This document shows positions 46,786 through 55,808 of a stretch of DNA of 64,000 bases, in pieces. A model generated the notes under the pieces. It had not been told where the DNA came from. It did no database searches and saw nothing but the letters and a program-made list of their open reading frames with translations. Where the stretch lies: assembly GCF_900177655.1 (NCBI RefSeq), contig NZ_FXWK01000001.1:1736001-1800000 (forward strand), in the 5' to 3' direction. The translations under genes and the position numbers were made by a program. Each line of letters starts with the position of its first letter. Within the stretch, counting starts at the first letter, position 1. This stretch comes from Devosia lucknowensis. Its GTDB lineage: Bacteria; Pseudomonadota; Alphaproteobacteria; Rhizobiales; Devosiaceae.

Positions 46786-48084
46786 ATGAACTTCTCGCGC
46801 GCCAAAAGCGCCCTGCTCGCTGCCGCTCTCGCCGGCAGCCTCACCCTGCCCATGGTTCCCGCCATGGCGCAGGACGACACCATCAAGGTCGGCATTCTCC
46901 ACTCGCTCTCTGGCACGATGGCAATCTCGGAAACCACGCTCAAGGACACCATGCTGTTCCTCATCGAGCAGCAGAATGCCAAGGGCGGCGTTCTCGGCAA
47001 GCAGCTCGAGCCGGTCGTGGTCGACATCGCCTCGGATTGGCCGCTGGCCGCCGAACTCGCCCGCCAGCTCATCGAAGTCGATGGCGTCGACGCCGTCTTC
47101 GGCTGCTGGACCTCGGTCTGCCGCAAGTCGGTCCTGCCGGTCTTTGAAGAACTCAACTCCCTGCTCTTCTACCCTGTCCAGTACGAAGGCGAAGAAAGCC
47201 AGCGCAACGTCTTCTACACCGGCGCTTCGCCCAACCAGCAGGCCATCCCGGCCGTCGACTACCTGATGAACGAAGAAGGCGTCGAGCGCTGGGTCCTGGC
47301 CGGCACCGACTATGTCTACCCGCAGACGACCAACAAGATCCTCGAGCAGTACCTGCTCGACAAGGGCGTCGCCAAGGAAGACATCATGATCAACTACACG
47401 CCTTTCGGTCATTCCGATTGGCAGACCATCGTCTCCGACATCAAGGCCTTCGGCTCCGAGGGCAAGAAGACCGCCGTGGTCTCGACCATCAACGGCGACG
47501 CCAACGTGCCGTTCTATCGCGAGCTGGGCAACCAGGGCATCAAGGCCGAGGACATCCCCGTCGTCGCCTTCTCTGTCGGCGAAGAAGAACTGTCAGGCTT
47601 CGACACCACCCCGCTCGTGGGTCACCTCGCCGCCTGGAACTACTTCATGTCGGTCGATACCCCCGAAAACGAAGCCTTCATCGCTGATTGGCAGAAGTTC
47701 ATCGGTTCGGACACCCGCGTGACCAACGACCCCATGGAAGCCCACATGATCGGCTTCAACCTCTGGGTGAAGGCCGTGGAAGCCGCCGGTTCGACCGATG
47801 CCGACGCCGTGATCGACTCGATCGTCGGCCTCGAAACCCCGAACCTCACCGGCGGCATGGCCACCATGCTTCCCAACCACCACATCACCAAGCCCGTGCT
47901 GATCGGCGAAATCCAGGATGACGGTCAGTTCTTCGTGGTCTGGGAAACCGAAGACCTGGTCCCCGGCGACGCCTGGTCCGACTTCCTGCCCGAATCCAAG
48001 ATGCTCGAAGCCGATTGGACCGCTCCGATCAACTGCGGCAACTACAACACCGAAACCAAGACCTGCGGCGCCGCTGCGCAGTAA
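46786..48084 (+). CDS. urtA: Urea ABC transporter substrate-binding protein
   Basis: Periplasmic urea-binding protein of 432 residues with a signal peptide (MNFSRAKSALLAAALAGSLT, ending near PAMAQ). Diagnostic UrtA blocks are VGILHSLSGTMAISETTLKD, FGCWTSVCRKSVLPVFEELN and LLFYPVQYEGEESQRNVFYTG, plus the NYFMSVDTPENEAF region. GAGGGA lies 9 bases before the ATG at 46786. It is the first gene of urtABCDE; a repeat element separates it from urtB, which often leaves the binding protein more highly expressed than the permease genes. Confidence 0.96.
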   Translation: MNFSRAKSALLAAALAGSLTLPMVPAMAQDDTIKVGILHSLSGTMAISETTLKDTMLFLIEQQNAKGGVLGKQLEPVVVDIASDWPLAAELARQLIEVDGVDAVFGCWTSVCRKSVLPVFEELNSLLFYPVQYEGEESQRNVFYTGASPNQQAIPAVDYLMNEEGVERWVLAGTDYVYPQTTNKILEQYLLDKGVAKEDIMINYTPFGHSDWQTIVSDIKAFGSEGKKTAVVSTINGDANVPFYRELGNQGIKAEDIPVVAFSVGEEELSGFDTTPLVGHLAAWNYFMSVDTPENEAFIADWQKFIGSDTRVTNDPMEAHMIGFNLWVKAVEAAGSTDADAVIDSIVGLETPNLTGGMATMLPNHHITKPVLIGEIQDDGQFFVVWETEDLVPGDAWSDFLPESKMLEADWTAPINCGNYNTETKTCGAAAQ

Positions 48085-48088
48085 CGTC

Positions 48089-48202
48089 ACCCCCACCTGA
48101 CCTCCCCCTGAAACAGGGGGAGGAACTGGCTGGTGGCTCGGGCAAGATCTTGCCCCCACACAATCTACCCCTCCCCCTACCATGGGGAGGCCGGGTGGGG
48201 GT
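48089..48202. repeat. Palindromic intergenic repeat element between urtA and urtB
   Basis: The outer arms 48089-48107 (ACCCCCACCTGACCTCCCC) and 48184-48202 are inverted copies with 17 of 19 matches. An inner hairpin CCTCCCCCTG...CAGGGGGAGG occupies 48101-48122. The whole element is about 114 bases and looks like the short palindromic repeats found between genes in alphaproteobacteria. It may form a strong RNA structure that limits read-through from urtA into urtB. Confidence 0.75.
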
Positions 48203-48242
48203 TCCCACCAAATCCAAAAGCACGACAAGGACTTCCCAAGCG

Positions 48243-49847
48243 ATGCTGACTCATCTTCTCCGCCTGGCGCTGCTGACCCTGTCGCTCTTTTGCCCCGCGC
48301 TCGCGCAAGCCCAAACCACCGACATCCCCGCCCGCATCGCCGCTATGGGCGAAGCCAACCTTCGCGAACTTACGCAGATCGTCACCGATCTGGCCGCCAC
48401 CGGCGATGCCGCCGTCATCCCTGTCCTCACCGCTCTGGGCGAGGGCAACCTCTACATTGACGACACCTCCGGCCGCATCGTCATCCAGTCTGGCTCGACA
48501 ACCACCGATCCACTGAGCGGCGACGCCGTCGACCTCGGCACCGAAGCCGACCTTTCTCGCATCCGCGTCAACAACGGCCTGCGGCGCGATATCTCGGCTG
48601 CCCTGTCAGGCATGACGCTGATGAGCGACAATCCCGCGACGCGCCTTTCGGCTGCGCAGGGGTTCCTCGTCAAGCCCGATCCCGCGAACATTCCTCTGCT
48701 CGATGAAGCCATAGCAGCCGAAACCGACGCCAGCGTGCTGCGCACCATGCAGGCCGCGCGCGCCGTCACCATCCTTTCGGACGACGAAGCCAGCATCGAG
48801 GAAAAGCAGGCCGCCGTTCCCGCAGTGGTCGCTGGCGCTGGCCGCAATGCCATCACCATCCTCAATGGCGCGCTCGCGAATGCCCCTGATGAAGTGAAAC
48901 CTACCATCCAGTCCGCCATCGCCGGCCTCGAGCAGGGCCGCGCCGTCTGGGCCGCGCTGCAAAACGTCTGGTTCGGCCTCTCGCTTGGATCCGTCCTCCT
49001 GCTCGCCGCCATCGGCCTTGCCATCACCTTCGGCGTCATGGGCGTCATCAACATGGCCCACGGCGAAATGGTCATGCTCGGCGCCTATACGACCTTCCTC
49101 GTCCAGCTCGTCATCCGTCAGAACTTTCCGGGCCTCCTCGACTATTCCCTGCTGATCGCCCTGCCCTGCGCTTTCCTCGTCACCGGCGCCATCGGCGTCG
49201 GTATCGAGCGCGGCATCATCCGCTGGCTCTACGGGCGCCCGCTCGAAACCCTCCTCGCCACATGGGGCCTGTCGCTGATCCTGCAGCAGACCGTGCGCTC
49301 GATCTTCGGGCCGACCAACCAGATGGTCATCGCCCCCACCTGGATGTCCGGCTCCACCGAGTTCTTCGGCCTCGCCATCACCTACAACCGCTTCTGGATC
49401 GTCATCTTCGCGCTGATCGTCTTCTTCATGCTGCTGCTGATCCTCAATCGCACCCCGCTTGGCCTCCAGATGCGCGCCGTCACGCAGAACCGCCGCATGG
49501 CCTCCTCCATGGGCATCCGCACCCCCTTCGTCGACGCCATGACCTTCGGCCTCGGCTCGGGCATTGCCGGCCTTGCCGGTGTCGCGCTCACCCAGATCGA
49601 CAACATCTCCCCCAACCTCGGCCAGAACTACATCATCGACAGCTTTATGGTCGTGGTCTTCGGCGGCGTCGGCAATCTCTGGGGCACACTGGTCGGCGCA
49701 CTGACGCTCGGCGTCGCCAACAAATTCCTCGAGCCCTATGCCGGCGCGGTCCTGGGCAAGATCCTGATCCTGGTGCTGATCATACTCTTCATCCAGCGGC
49801 GCCCTCGCGGACTGTTTGCCCTCAAGGGACGGGCGGTGGAGCAGTGA
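48243..49847 (+). CDS. urtB: Urea ABC transporter permease UrtB
   Basis: Inner-membrane permease of 534 residues. A signal-like N-terminus (MLTHLLRLALLTLSLFCPALAQA) and an Ala-rich helical region (about 25-235) that is typical of UrtB precede the LivH-like membrane domain (about 240-534): GVMGVINMAHGEMVMLGAY, ERGIIRWLYGRPLETLLATWGLSLIL (cited in part), NRRMASSMGIRT, FGGVGNLWGTLVGA. The start at 48243 was chosen because upstream codons run through the repeat element. It forms the channel with UrtC. Confidence 0.94.
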   Translation: MLTHLLRLALLTLSLFCPALAQAQTTDIPARIAAMGEANLRELTQIVTDLAATGDAAVIPVLTALGEGNLYIDDTSGRIVIQSGSTTTDPLSGDAVDLGTEADLSRIRVNNGLRRDISAALSGMTLMSDNPATRLSAAQGFLVKPDPANIPLLDEAIAAETDASVLRTMQAARAVTILSDDEASIEEKQAAVPAVVAGAGRNAITILNGALANAPDEVKPTIQSAIAGLEQGRAVWAALQNVWFGLSLGSVLLLAAIGLAITFGVMGVINMAHGEMVMLGAYTTFLVQLVIRQNFPGLLDYSLLIALPCAFLVTGAIGVGIERGIIRWLYGRPLETLLATWGLSLILQQTVRSIFGPTNQMVIAPTWMSGSTEFFGLAITYNRFWIVIFALIVFFMLLLILNRTPLGLQMRAVTQNRRMASSMGIRTPFVDAMTFGLGSGIAGLAGVALTQIDNISPNLGQNYIIDSFMVVVFGGVGNLWGTLVGALTLGVANKFLEPYAGAVLGKILILVLIILFIQRRPRGLFALKGRAVEQ

Positions 49848-49856
49848 GCATCAAGG

Positions 49857-49978
49857 CCCCCTCACCCGTCTCGGGCTTCGCCCGATCCACCCTCTCCCCG
49901 AGTGGGAGAGGAATGGCGCTCACCCCTTATTCTTCTCCCTCTCGGGAAGAAGGTGGCGCGCAGCGCCGGATGAGGGGG
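49857..49978. repeat. Palindromic intergenic repeat element between urtB and urtC
   Basis: The ends CCCCCTCA (49857-49864) and TGAGGGGG (49971-49978) are inverted copies. Inside are three hairpins: TCGGGCTTCGCCCGA, CTCTCCCC-GAGT-GGGAGAG and CTTCTCCC-TCTC-GGGAAGAAG. The sequence type (TCCGGCGCTGCGCGCC on one strand) resembles repeats seen in many Hyphomicrobiales genomes. It is a different element from the one before urtB. Confidence 0.75.
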
Positions 49979-50004
49979 ATTATCTATTCACTCGGAGCCT
50001 GCCC

Positions 50005-51204
50005 ATGCTGACCCAAGCCCTGTTCCGCGCCCTAGACAAAAAGGCCGTCTGGGTCATCGGCATCTTCCTTGCTGTCGCCATCCTCGTGCCCATGGCCAAC
50101 CTGCTCATCCCGCCAGGTCAATTCGGCCACGTCCCGACCTACATGGTCTCCCTCCTCGGCAAGTATCTCAGCTACGCCATACTCGCCCTCGCGCTCGACC
50201 TGGTCTGGGGCTATTGCGGCATTCTCTCGCTCGGTCACGGCGCCTTCTTCGCGCTCGGCGGCTATGCCATGGGCATGTATCTCATGCGCCAGATCGGCAG
50301 TCGCGGCGTCTATGGCAATCCGACGCTCCCCGACTTCATGGTGTTTCTCAACTGGAAGGAACTGCCCTGGTACTGGCTGGGCTTCGATAATTTCTGGTTC
50401 GCCATGGCCATGGTCGTCTTGGTGCCGGGCCTTCTCGCCTTTGTATTCGGCTTCTTTGCCTTCCGCAGCCGCGTCACCGGCGTCTATCTCTCGATCATCA
50501 CCCAGGCGATGACCTTCGCCCTGCTCCTGGCCTTCTTCCGCAACGACATGGGCTTTGGCGGCAATAACGGCCTCACCGACTTCAAGGATATCCTCGGCGC
50601 GCCGGTTCAGGCCCAGACCACGCGCCTGGCGCTCTTTGCTGCTACCGCCGTCACCCTAGCCTTGTCGGTCCTCGTCTGCTCGATGATCGTCAATTCCAAG
50701 CTCGGCAAGGTCATGGTGGCCGTCCGCGACGCCGAGAGCCGCACCCGCTTCATCGGCTATCGCGTCGAATACGTAAAACTCTTCGCCTTCACCGTGTCGG
50801 CTGTCATGGCCGGTGCCGCCGGCGCCCTCTACGTGCCGCAGGTCGGCATCATCAACCCGAGCGAATTCGATCCCGCCAATTCCATAGAGGTGGTCATCTG
50901 GGCCGCAGTCGGCGGGCGCGGTACGCTGATCGGCCCCATCATCGGCGCCATCCTCGTCAATCTCGGCAAGTCCTGGTTCACCACCACCTTGCCCGAGTTC
51001 TGGCTCTTCGCCCTCGGCGCGCTCTTCATCTTCACTACGCTCTTCCTTCCCAAGGGCATCGTCGGACTGTGGTCGCAGTTCGCCGGCAGGCGGAGGATCA
51101 AGCCGTCCCAGCCGGCGTCGCCCACACCTGCCCAGTCTGCCGATATCGAACGCGGTGAAGATCCTGCGACTTTCGATGGCGCGCAACCCAAGCCCGCGGA
51201 GTAA
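50005..51204 (+). CDS. urtC: Urea ABC transporter permease UrtC
   Basis: Second inner-membrane permease of the urea importer, 399 residues, LivM-like. Features are DLVWGYCGILSLGHGAFFALGGYAMG, cited in part, the RVTGVYLSIITQAMTFALLLAFF helix and VAVRDAESRTRFIGY with the EAA-like loop, then AGALYVPQVGIINPSEFDPANSIEVVIWAAVGGRGTL (cited in part). The start at 50005 lies just after the repeat element; earlier in-frame codons belong to that element. The C-terminal Pro/Ala tail (SQPASPTPAQSADIERG) is not conserved. Confidence 0.95.
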   Translation: MLTQALFRALDKKAVWVIGIFLAVAILVPMANLLIPPGQFGHVPTYMVSLLGKYLSYAILALALDLVWGYCGILSLGHGAFFALGGYAMGMYLMRQIGSRGVYGNPTLPDFMVFLNWKELPWYWLGFDNFWFAMAMVVLVPGLLAFVFGFFAFRSRVTGVYLSIITQAMTFALLLAFFRNDMGFGGNNGLTDFKDILGAPVQAQTTRLALFAATAVTLALSVLVCSMIVNSKLGKVMVAVRDAESRTRFIGYRVEYVKLFAFTVSAVMAGAAGALYVPQVGIINPSEFDPANSIEVVIWAAVGGRGTLIGPIIGAILVNLGKSWFTTTLPEFWLFALGALFIFTTLFLPKGIVGLWSQFAGRRRIKPSQPASPTPAQSADIERGEDPATFDGAQPKPAE

Positions 51205-51209
51205 CGGCG

Positions 51210-51959
51210 ATGAGCAAAGCCACTGACACGATGCTTTATCTCGACGGCGTCTCCGTCGCGTTCGACGGCTTCAAGGCCATCAACAACCTCTCGATCATCG
51301 TCCGTCCCGCCGAAATGCTGGCCATCATCGGTCCAAACGGCGCCGGCAAGACCACGATGATGGACATCATCACCGGCAAGACCAGCCCGGATGCCGGGGA
51401 AGTCCTGTTCGATGGCCGCACCGATCTGACCAAACTCGACGAGGCCGCCATCGCCAATCTGGGCATTGGCCGGAAATTCCAGAAGCCAACTGTATTCGAG
51501 AGCCACACCGTCTGGGACAATCTCGAAATGGCGCTGAGAAAACCGCGCGGGATTTTCTCGGCGCTGTTCTACACCGCCAGCAACGACGACGTCGCGCGCA
51601 TCACCGAAATTCTCGAGACGGTGCGTCTCCTCCACCGCAAGGACGAACTCGCCGCCAATCTCAGTCATGGCCAGAAGCAATGGCTCGAAATCGGCATGCT
51701 GCTGGCGCAGGACCCAAAACTCCTGCTCGTCGACGAGCCAGTCGCGGGCATGACCGACAGCGAAACCGAAGAGACCGCCAAGCTCCTGCGCGAAATCTCG
51801 CAGACTCGATCCGTCGTCGTCGTCGAACACGACATGAGTTTCGTCCGCGAACTGGGCTCCCGGGTTGTCTGCCTGGCCGAAGGCTCCGTGCTCGCCGAAG
51901 GCACACTCGAACAGGTCAGCGCCAATCCCGTCGTGATCGAAAGGTATCTCGGACGATGA
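51210..51959 (+). CDS. urtD: Urea ABC transporter ATP-binding protein UrtD
   Basis: Cytoplasmic ATPase of the urea importer, 249 residues, LivG-like. Walker A is IGPNGAGKTTMMDIITGKT, the signature is NLSHGQKQWLEIGMLLAQDP and Walker B is LLLVDEPVAGMTDSE. The SHGQ form of the signature is normal in this branched-chain/urea family. It starts 5 bases after urtC and overlaps urtE by 4 bases. Confidence 0.95.
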   Translation: MSKATDTMLYLDGVSVAFDGFKAINNLSIIVRPAEMLAIIGPNGAGKTTMMDIITGKTSPDAGEVLFDGRTDLTKLDEAAIANLGIGRKFQKPTVFESHTVWDNLEMALRKPRGIFSALFYTASNDDVARITEILETVRLLHRKDELAANLSHGQKQWLEIGMLLAQDPKLLLVDEPVAGMTDSETEETAKLLREISQTRSVVVVEHDMSFVRELGSRVVCLAEGSVLAEGTLEQVSANPVVIERYLGR

Positions 51960-52660
51960 CCACCTCCCTTTCCGTCGACGCAATCGACCTCCACTACGGG
52001 GCCGCCCAGGCACTCAAGGGTATATCCATCACCTGCCGCCCCGCCCGCATCACTGCCGTTCTCGGCCGAAACGGCGTAGGCAAGTCATCGACCCTGCGGG
52101 CCATTACCGGGGTCAATCACATCTCATCAGGCGCGATAAATTTCGGCGATGAAGTATTAAGACGCTCTCCACCCTACAAGCGCGCGCGCATGGGGCTGGG
52201 CTACGTTCCGCAGGGTCGCGAAATCTTTCCGCTTTTGACGGTGAAAGAAAATCTCGAAACCGGCTATGCCGGCTTGGCACGCGCCGAGCGCAACATTCCC
52301 GAATACATCTTCGAGCTGTTTCCCGTGCTCAAATCCATGCTGGGACGACGTGGAGGCGATCTCTCGGGTGGTCAGCAGCAGCAGCTCGCGATTGGCCGCG
52401 CCCTCGTCACCCGCCCCAAGGTTCTGGTTCTCGATGAACCCACGGAGGGCATTCAGCCTTCGATTATCAAGGATATCGGCCGCGCCCTTCAATTCCTGCG
52501 CGACGAAAAGGGCATGACCATTCTGCTGGTAGAGCAGTTTCTCGATTTCTGCCGCGAAATCGCCGACGACATCTACGTCATGGACCGAGGCGAGATCATG
52601 CATTCCGGACCCGCCAGCGATCTCGACCGCCCTGAGGTTCGTCGTCACCTCATGGTCTAA
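51956..52660 (+). CDS. urtE: Urea ABC transporter ATP-binding protein UrtE
   Basis: Second ATPase of the urea importer, 234 residues, LivF-like. Walker A is LGRNGVGKSSTLRAITG, the signature LSGGQQQQLAIGRALVTRP, Walker B VLVLDEPTEGIQPSII. The ATG at 51956 overlaps the urtD stop (ATGA), which fixes the start against the longer open frame. It ends directly at the terminator hairpin shared with the convergent small secreted protein gene, so the urt transcript stops before ureD. Confidence 0.95.
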   Translation: MTTSLSVDAIDLHYGAAQALKGISITCRPARITAVLGRNGVGKSSTLRAITGVNHISSGAINFGDEVLRRSPPYKRARMGLGYVPQGREIFPLLTVKENLETGYAGLARAERNIPEYIFELFPVLKSMLGRRGGDLSGGQQQQLAIGRALVTRPKVLVLDEPTEGIQPSIIKDIGRALQFLRDEKGMTILLVEQFLDFCREIADDIYVMDRGEIMHSGPASDLDRPEVRRHLMV

Positions 52661-52690
52661 AAAAAACGCCCGGCCGAAGCCGGGCGCTTT
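52659..52690. terminator. Terminator between urtE and the convergent small protein gene
   Basis: The stem CGCCCGGC / GCCGGGCG with a CGAA loop (52667-52686) is flanked on its left by eight A, giving a classical terminator with T-run on the minus strand. On the plus strand only CTTT follows, so termination of urtE may be weaker. It starts within the urtE stop codon region. Confidence 0.85.
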
Positions 52691-52707
52691 CCTCCGGAGA
52701 GGCCAGA

Positions 52708-53052
52708 TTACATGTTGTTGAACCAGCCGCCGGCTTCACAGTCTTCCAGCGTCACGACGGCGAGGTCGACAGCGCTAGCCGAAGCGGATTCGGTCAGGGC
52801 CGGCTCGTTGGTGACAGTGGCATCGCCAGCAACAGCGGTTTCGTTATCGTCTTCTTCGGTCGTAGCCGTTTCAGCGGTCAGCGACTCGGTTTCGGCCTGG
52901 GTCTTCAGGTCGGCGCAACGACCCTGCACTGCACCGACGTCGGCTTCGGCGACAGTCTGCGAACCGATCATCGTCGGGGCCTGGGCCAGGACGGGAGCGG
53001 CAACAAGACCAGCGGCGAGGGCGACGACGGAAAGAGCGGACTTAATGGTCAT
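52708..53052 (-). CDS. Small secreted acidic protein, function unknown
   Basis: A 114-residue exported protein with signal peptide MTIKSALSVVALAAGLVAAPVLAQA. The mature part is Thr/Glu/Ala-rich and acidic (ESLTAETATTEEDDNETAVAG) with two Cys (GRCADLK and EDCEAGGWFNNM) near its two ends, perhaps a disulfide. No family is recognised. It lies on the opposite strand between the urt and ure operons, followed by a strong terminator and divergent from ureD by 78 bases, so it splits the urea cluster into two transcription units. Confidence 0.65.
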   Translation of the reverse strand: MTIKSALSVVALAAGLVAAPVLAQAPTMIGSQTVAEADVGAVQGRCADLKTQAETESLTAETATTEEDDNETAVAGDATVTNEPALTESASASAVDLAVVTLEDCEAGGWFNNM

Positions 53053-53130
53053 TTTATATAACCTCTTGAAAGAAATCTCTGAAAGAGCGCTTGCTCGCAA
53101 ACAGAACGGGCAAATGCCAGGATCGTTGCA

Positions 53131-53973
53131 GTGATTTTTTCTTCGAATGCAAAATTACGCGAGCCGGTTCTCCAGCGGGCACGCGGTATTGGTCGCGTGG
53201 CGACCAAGAATGTCGCCGGCCGGACGCGTCTTGATACGCTGTTCCAGGAAGGGTGCGGCAAGATCCGGCTGCCCAATACGCACTCATCCAGTCTCGAGGC
53301 TGTGCTCATCAATACCGCCGGCGGCATTACCGGTGGTGACCGGCTGGATTGGCAGGCGGACGTCTCCGAAGGCGGCCATCTGGTCCTCACCACCCAGGCC
53401 TGCGAACGCAGCTACCGCTCCACCGGCGACTTCGCGACCGTCTCGACCCGTCTTGAGGTTGCCGCCGGTGCCCATCTGGACTGGTTGCCTCAGGAAACCA
53501 TCCTGTTCGCCGGCAGCAAGCTCGATCGCGTGCTTGAGGCCAACCTGGCCGATGGCGCCACCCTCACCGCCATCGAGTCCGTCATTCTCGGCCGCGATGC
53601 AATGGGCGAGGATGCCGCCGACGCCCTCCTCCATGATCGCTGGCGTATTCGCCGCAATGGCCGCCTGCTCCATGCCGAGGCGACCCGGCTCGAAGCCGAT
53701 CCTGCGGAGCGCAATGCTTTGTCGCTCTTGTCGGGCAATCGCGCTTTCGCAACCATTCTCCACATTGCCCCCGACGCGGATGTGGCCGAGCAAACCTGCA
53801 TGCGCCTGCGCACCCGCTTCGATCCTGCCGGGGCCATCGCTGCCAGCGCCAACGGAGAACGTCTCGTCATACGTGCCATGGCGCCCACGGGGCTTGCCTT
53901 GCGCCGCCTCATTGTTCCAGTTTTGCTGCAGCTGAGCGGTGCCGGAACCCTGCCGCGCCTCTGGCATCTCTGA
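53131..53973 (+). CDS. ureD: Urease accessory protein UreD
   Basis: Scaffold chaperone that binds apo-urease and recruits UreF/UreG for nickel insertion, 280 residues. The blocks [32 protein letters not shown] and [18 protein letters not shown] are diagnostic. The start is GTG at 53131, with AGGA about 11 bases upstream. It leads the urease operon; the 29-base gap to ureA shows co-transcription. Confidence 0.95.
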   Translation: MIFSSNAKLREPVLQRARGIGRVATKNVAGRTRLDTLFQEGCGKIRLPNTHSSSLEAVLINTAGGITGGDRLDWQADVSEGGHLVLTTQACERSYRSTGDFATVSTRLEVAAGAHLDWLPQETILFAGSKLDRVLEANLADGATLTAIESVILGRDAMGEDAADALLHDRWRIRRNGRLLHAEATRLEADPAERNALSLLSGNRAFATILHIAPDADVAEQTCMRLRTRFDPAGAIAASANGERLVIRAMAPTGLALRRLIVPVLLQLSGAGTLPRLWHL

Positions 53974-54002
53974 CACTTCCGCCCATACCAAGACGGTCCA
54001 CC

Positions 54003-54305
54003 ATGAACCTCACGCCCCGCGAAAAAGACAAACTGCTGATTGCCATGGCCGCCACGGTCGCCCGCCGGCGCCTGGAACGCGGCGTCAAGCTCAACCATCC
54101 CGAAGCGATCGCGCTCATCACCGATTTCGTGGTTGAGGGCGCCCGTGATGGTCGCGCGGTGTCCGAGCTGATGGAAGCCGGTGCACATGTGATCACCCGC
54201 GATCAGGTCATGGACGGCATCGCCGAGATGATCCACGACGTCCAGGTCGAAGCAACTTTCCCCGACGGCACCAAGCTCGTCACCGTCCACCAGCCGATCC
54301 GCTAA
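54003..54305 (+). CDS. ureA: Urease gamma subunit
   Basis: Structural urease subunit of exactly 100 residues, the family length. It opens [27 protein letters not shown] and contains [21 protein letters not shown] and [18 protein letters not shown], of which these parts are standard. It forms the (alpha-beta-gamma)3 enzyme with UreB and UreC in the cytoplasm. It lies between ureD and the hupE/ureJ-like gene. Confidence 0.97.
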   Translation: MNLTPREKDKLLIAMAATVARRRLERGVKLNHPEAIALITDFVVEGARDGRAVSELMEAGAHVITRDQVMDGIAEMIHDVQVEATFPDGTKLVTVHQPIR

Positions 54306-54315
54306 CGAGGCCTCC

Positions 54316-54894
54316 ATGCTCAAGCGCAGCCTTCTCACTCTGGCCATCACCCTTGCCGCCACCCTGCCGGCCTTTGCCCATCTCGATCCGGCCGAGCATG
54401 GGTCCTTCGCCGCCGGCTTCAGCCACCCGCTATTCGGCCTCGATCATATTCTGGCAATGGTTGCCGTCGGCCTCTGGGCGGCACAGCAGGGGGGCCGCGC
54501 TCTGTGGCTGGTGCCGTCGGCCTTCGTGGGCACCATGGCCGTCGGCTTCGCGCTGGCCATCGCCGGCATTCCCTTGCCCTTCGTCGAGCCCGTCATCCTG
54601 GCATCCGTCATTTTCATTGGCATCGCCGTCGCGCTGGCCCTGCCGGTCCCAACCTCGGCAGTCGCCGCAATGGTCGGCTTCTTCGCCTTCTTCCATGGCC
54701 ACGCCCATGGCGGCGAACTGGGCGAGGCCGGCGCCTGGGAATTTGCGACCGGCTTCATTCTCGCCACCGCCCTCCTGCATGTTGCAGGCATCGTTGCAGG
54801 CCTCGCGCTTGGCAAGGTGAGTGGCAAGGTCCTCACCCGCATCGCCGGAGCAGCCACCGCGCTCGGCGGCGTCTATCTGGCCGTCGGCGGCTGA
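54316..54894 (+). CDS. ureJ: HupE/UreJ family membrane protein, probable nickel permease
   Basis: A 192-residue membrane protein with a signal peptide ([21 protein letters not shown]) and about six helices. The first mature His motif [23 protein letters not shown], cited for its His residues, and [14 protein letters not shown] are the conserved metal-related motifs of HupE/UreJ proteins. Relatives transport Ni(II) for urease or hydrogenase. Its place between ureA and ureB, as in several alphaproteobacterial urease operons, supports nickel supply to urease. Confidence 0.92.
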   Translation: MLKRSLLTLAITLAATLPAFAHLDPAEHGSFAAGFSHPLFGLDHILAMVAVGLWAAQQGGRALWLVPSAFVGTMAVGFALAIAGIPLPFVEPVILASVIFIGIAVALALPVPTSAVAAMVGFFAFFHGHAHGGELGEAGAWEFATGFILATALLHVAGIVAGLALGKVSGKVLTRIAGAATALGGVYLAVGG

Positions 54895-54905
54895 GAGGAA
54901 CGCGC

Positions 54906-55211
54906 ATGATGCCCGGAGAAGTCATTTCCGCCAACGGCGATATCGAACTCAATGTCGGTGCCGCACAGATCGTGCTCGAGGTCGCCAACACTGGCGATCG
55001 ACCAATCCAGGTCGGTTCGCACTACCATTTCTTTGAAACCAATGCCGGTCTGCGCTTCGATCGCGACAAGGCGCGCGGCATGCGGCTCGATATTGCCGCC
55101 GGCACGGCTGTCCGCTTCGAGCCCGGTCAGACCCGGGAGGTGCGCCTCGTGCCCATAGGCGGCGATCGGCAAATTTACGGTTTCCGTCAACAGGTAATGG
55201 GAGGTCTTTGA
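54906..55211 (+). CDS. ureB: Urease beta subunit
   Basis: Structural urease subunit of 101 residues. It reads [16 protein letters not shown], then [21 protein letters not shown] and the [19 protein letters not shown] block, all standard UreB. The ATG at 54906 has GAGG 7 bases before it, so it is preferred to the longer open frame that overlaps ureJ. It assembles with UreA and UreC. Confidence 0.97.
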   Translation: MMPGEVISANGDIELNVGAAQIVLEVANTGDRPIQVGSHYHFFETNAGLRFDRDKARGMRLDIAAGTAVRFEPGQTREVRLVPIGGDRQIYGFRQQVMGGL

Positions 55212-55305
55212 CTCTGTTGGCAAGGCGCAGTTTGCTTGCCCCCAAGCATGGCGCTCCGCGGCGAAAACTGGTTTAAGGACTGCGATCCCTATTCAGGACC
55301 GTGCC

Positions 55306-55707
55306 ATGACCATCGAGCCCACCAAGGAAGCCCAGTTCAAGCAGCGCTTCATCTCCGTCTTGGCGGATTTGCAGGAAGACGGCGTCAAGGATCCCCAGGC
55401 CATGGGACTGGTGGGAAGCCTCGCCGCTGAACTTGCCGACAATCTCGAGCAGAAGAGCTGGACTTCCAGCAAGCAGGCCATGACGTCTGCCGTCTACGAC
55501 GCCTTGCTGGAATCCTTTCAGAAGCGCGGTAACCAGTTCTATCAGGATGGCAAGACCAAGCACGCCTACGCCATCCAGTTGCTCGGCGTCTCCCTCGTCG
55601 CCACCACCCAACGTGGCGATGCCGACATCGCCGCCGGCGAGAAACTGCTCGATCAGGTGATCGACAGCGCCGTCGCTCAATATCGCCGGACACGCCCGCG
55701 GCACTGA
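55306..55707 (+). CDS. Conserved-looking protein inside urease operon, function unknown
   Basis: A 133-residue soluble protein, [21 protein letters not shown] onward, predicted mostly helical, with no Cys, no signal peptide and no membrane segment. AGGAC lies 6 bases before the ATG. The gene sits between ureB and ureC on the same strand (95 and 101 bases away), a place often empty in other urease operons or taken by an unrelated orf. No function is recognised; a role in urease assembly or expression is only suggested by position. Confidence 0.7.
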   Translation: MTIEPTKEAQFKQRFISVLADLQEDGVKDPQAMGLVGSLAAELADNLEQKSWTSSKQAMTSAVYDALLESFQKRGNQFYQDGKTKHAYAIQLLGVSLVATTQRGDADIAAGEKLLDQVIDSAVAQYRRTRPRH

Positions 55708-55808
55708 TCCACCGGGGCGCAACGGCTTCACGATCCGCACCCTCGGGATGCGGCAAGCCAAGTCAGCCCCGGGCCATCATCGTCCCGGACAGTCATACGG
55801 GACACGAC

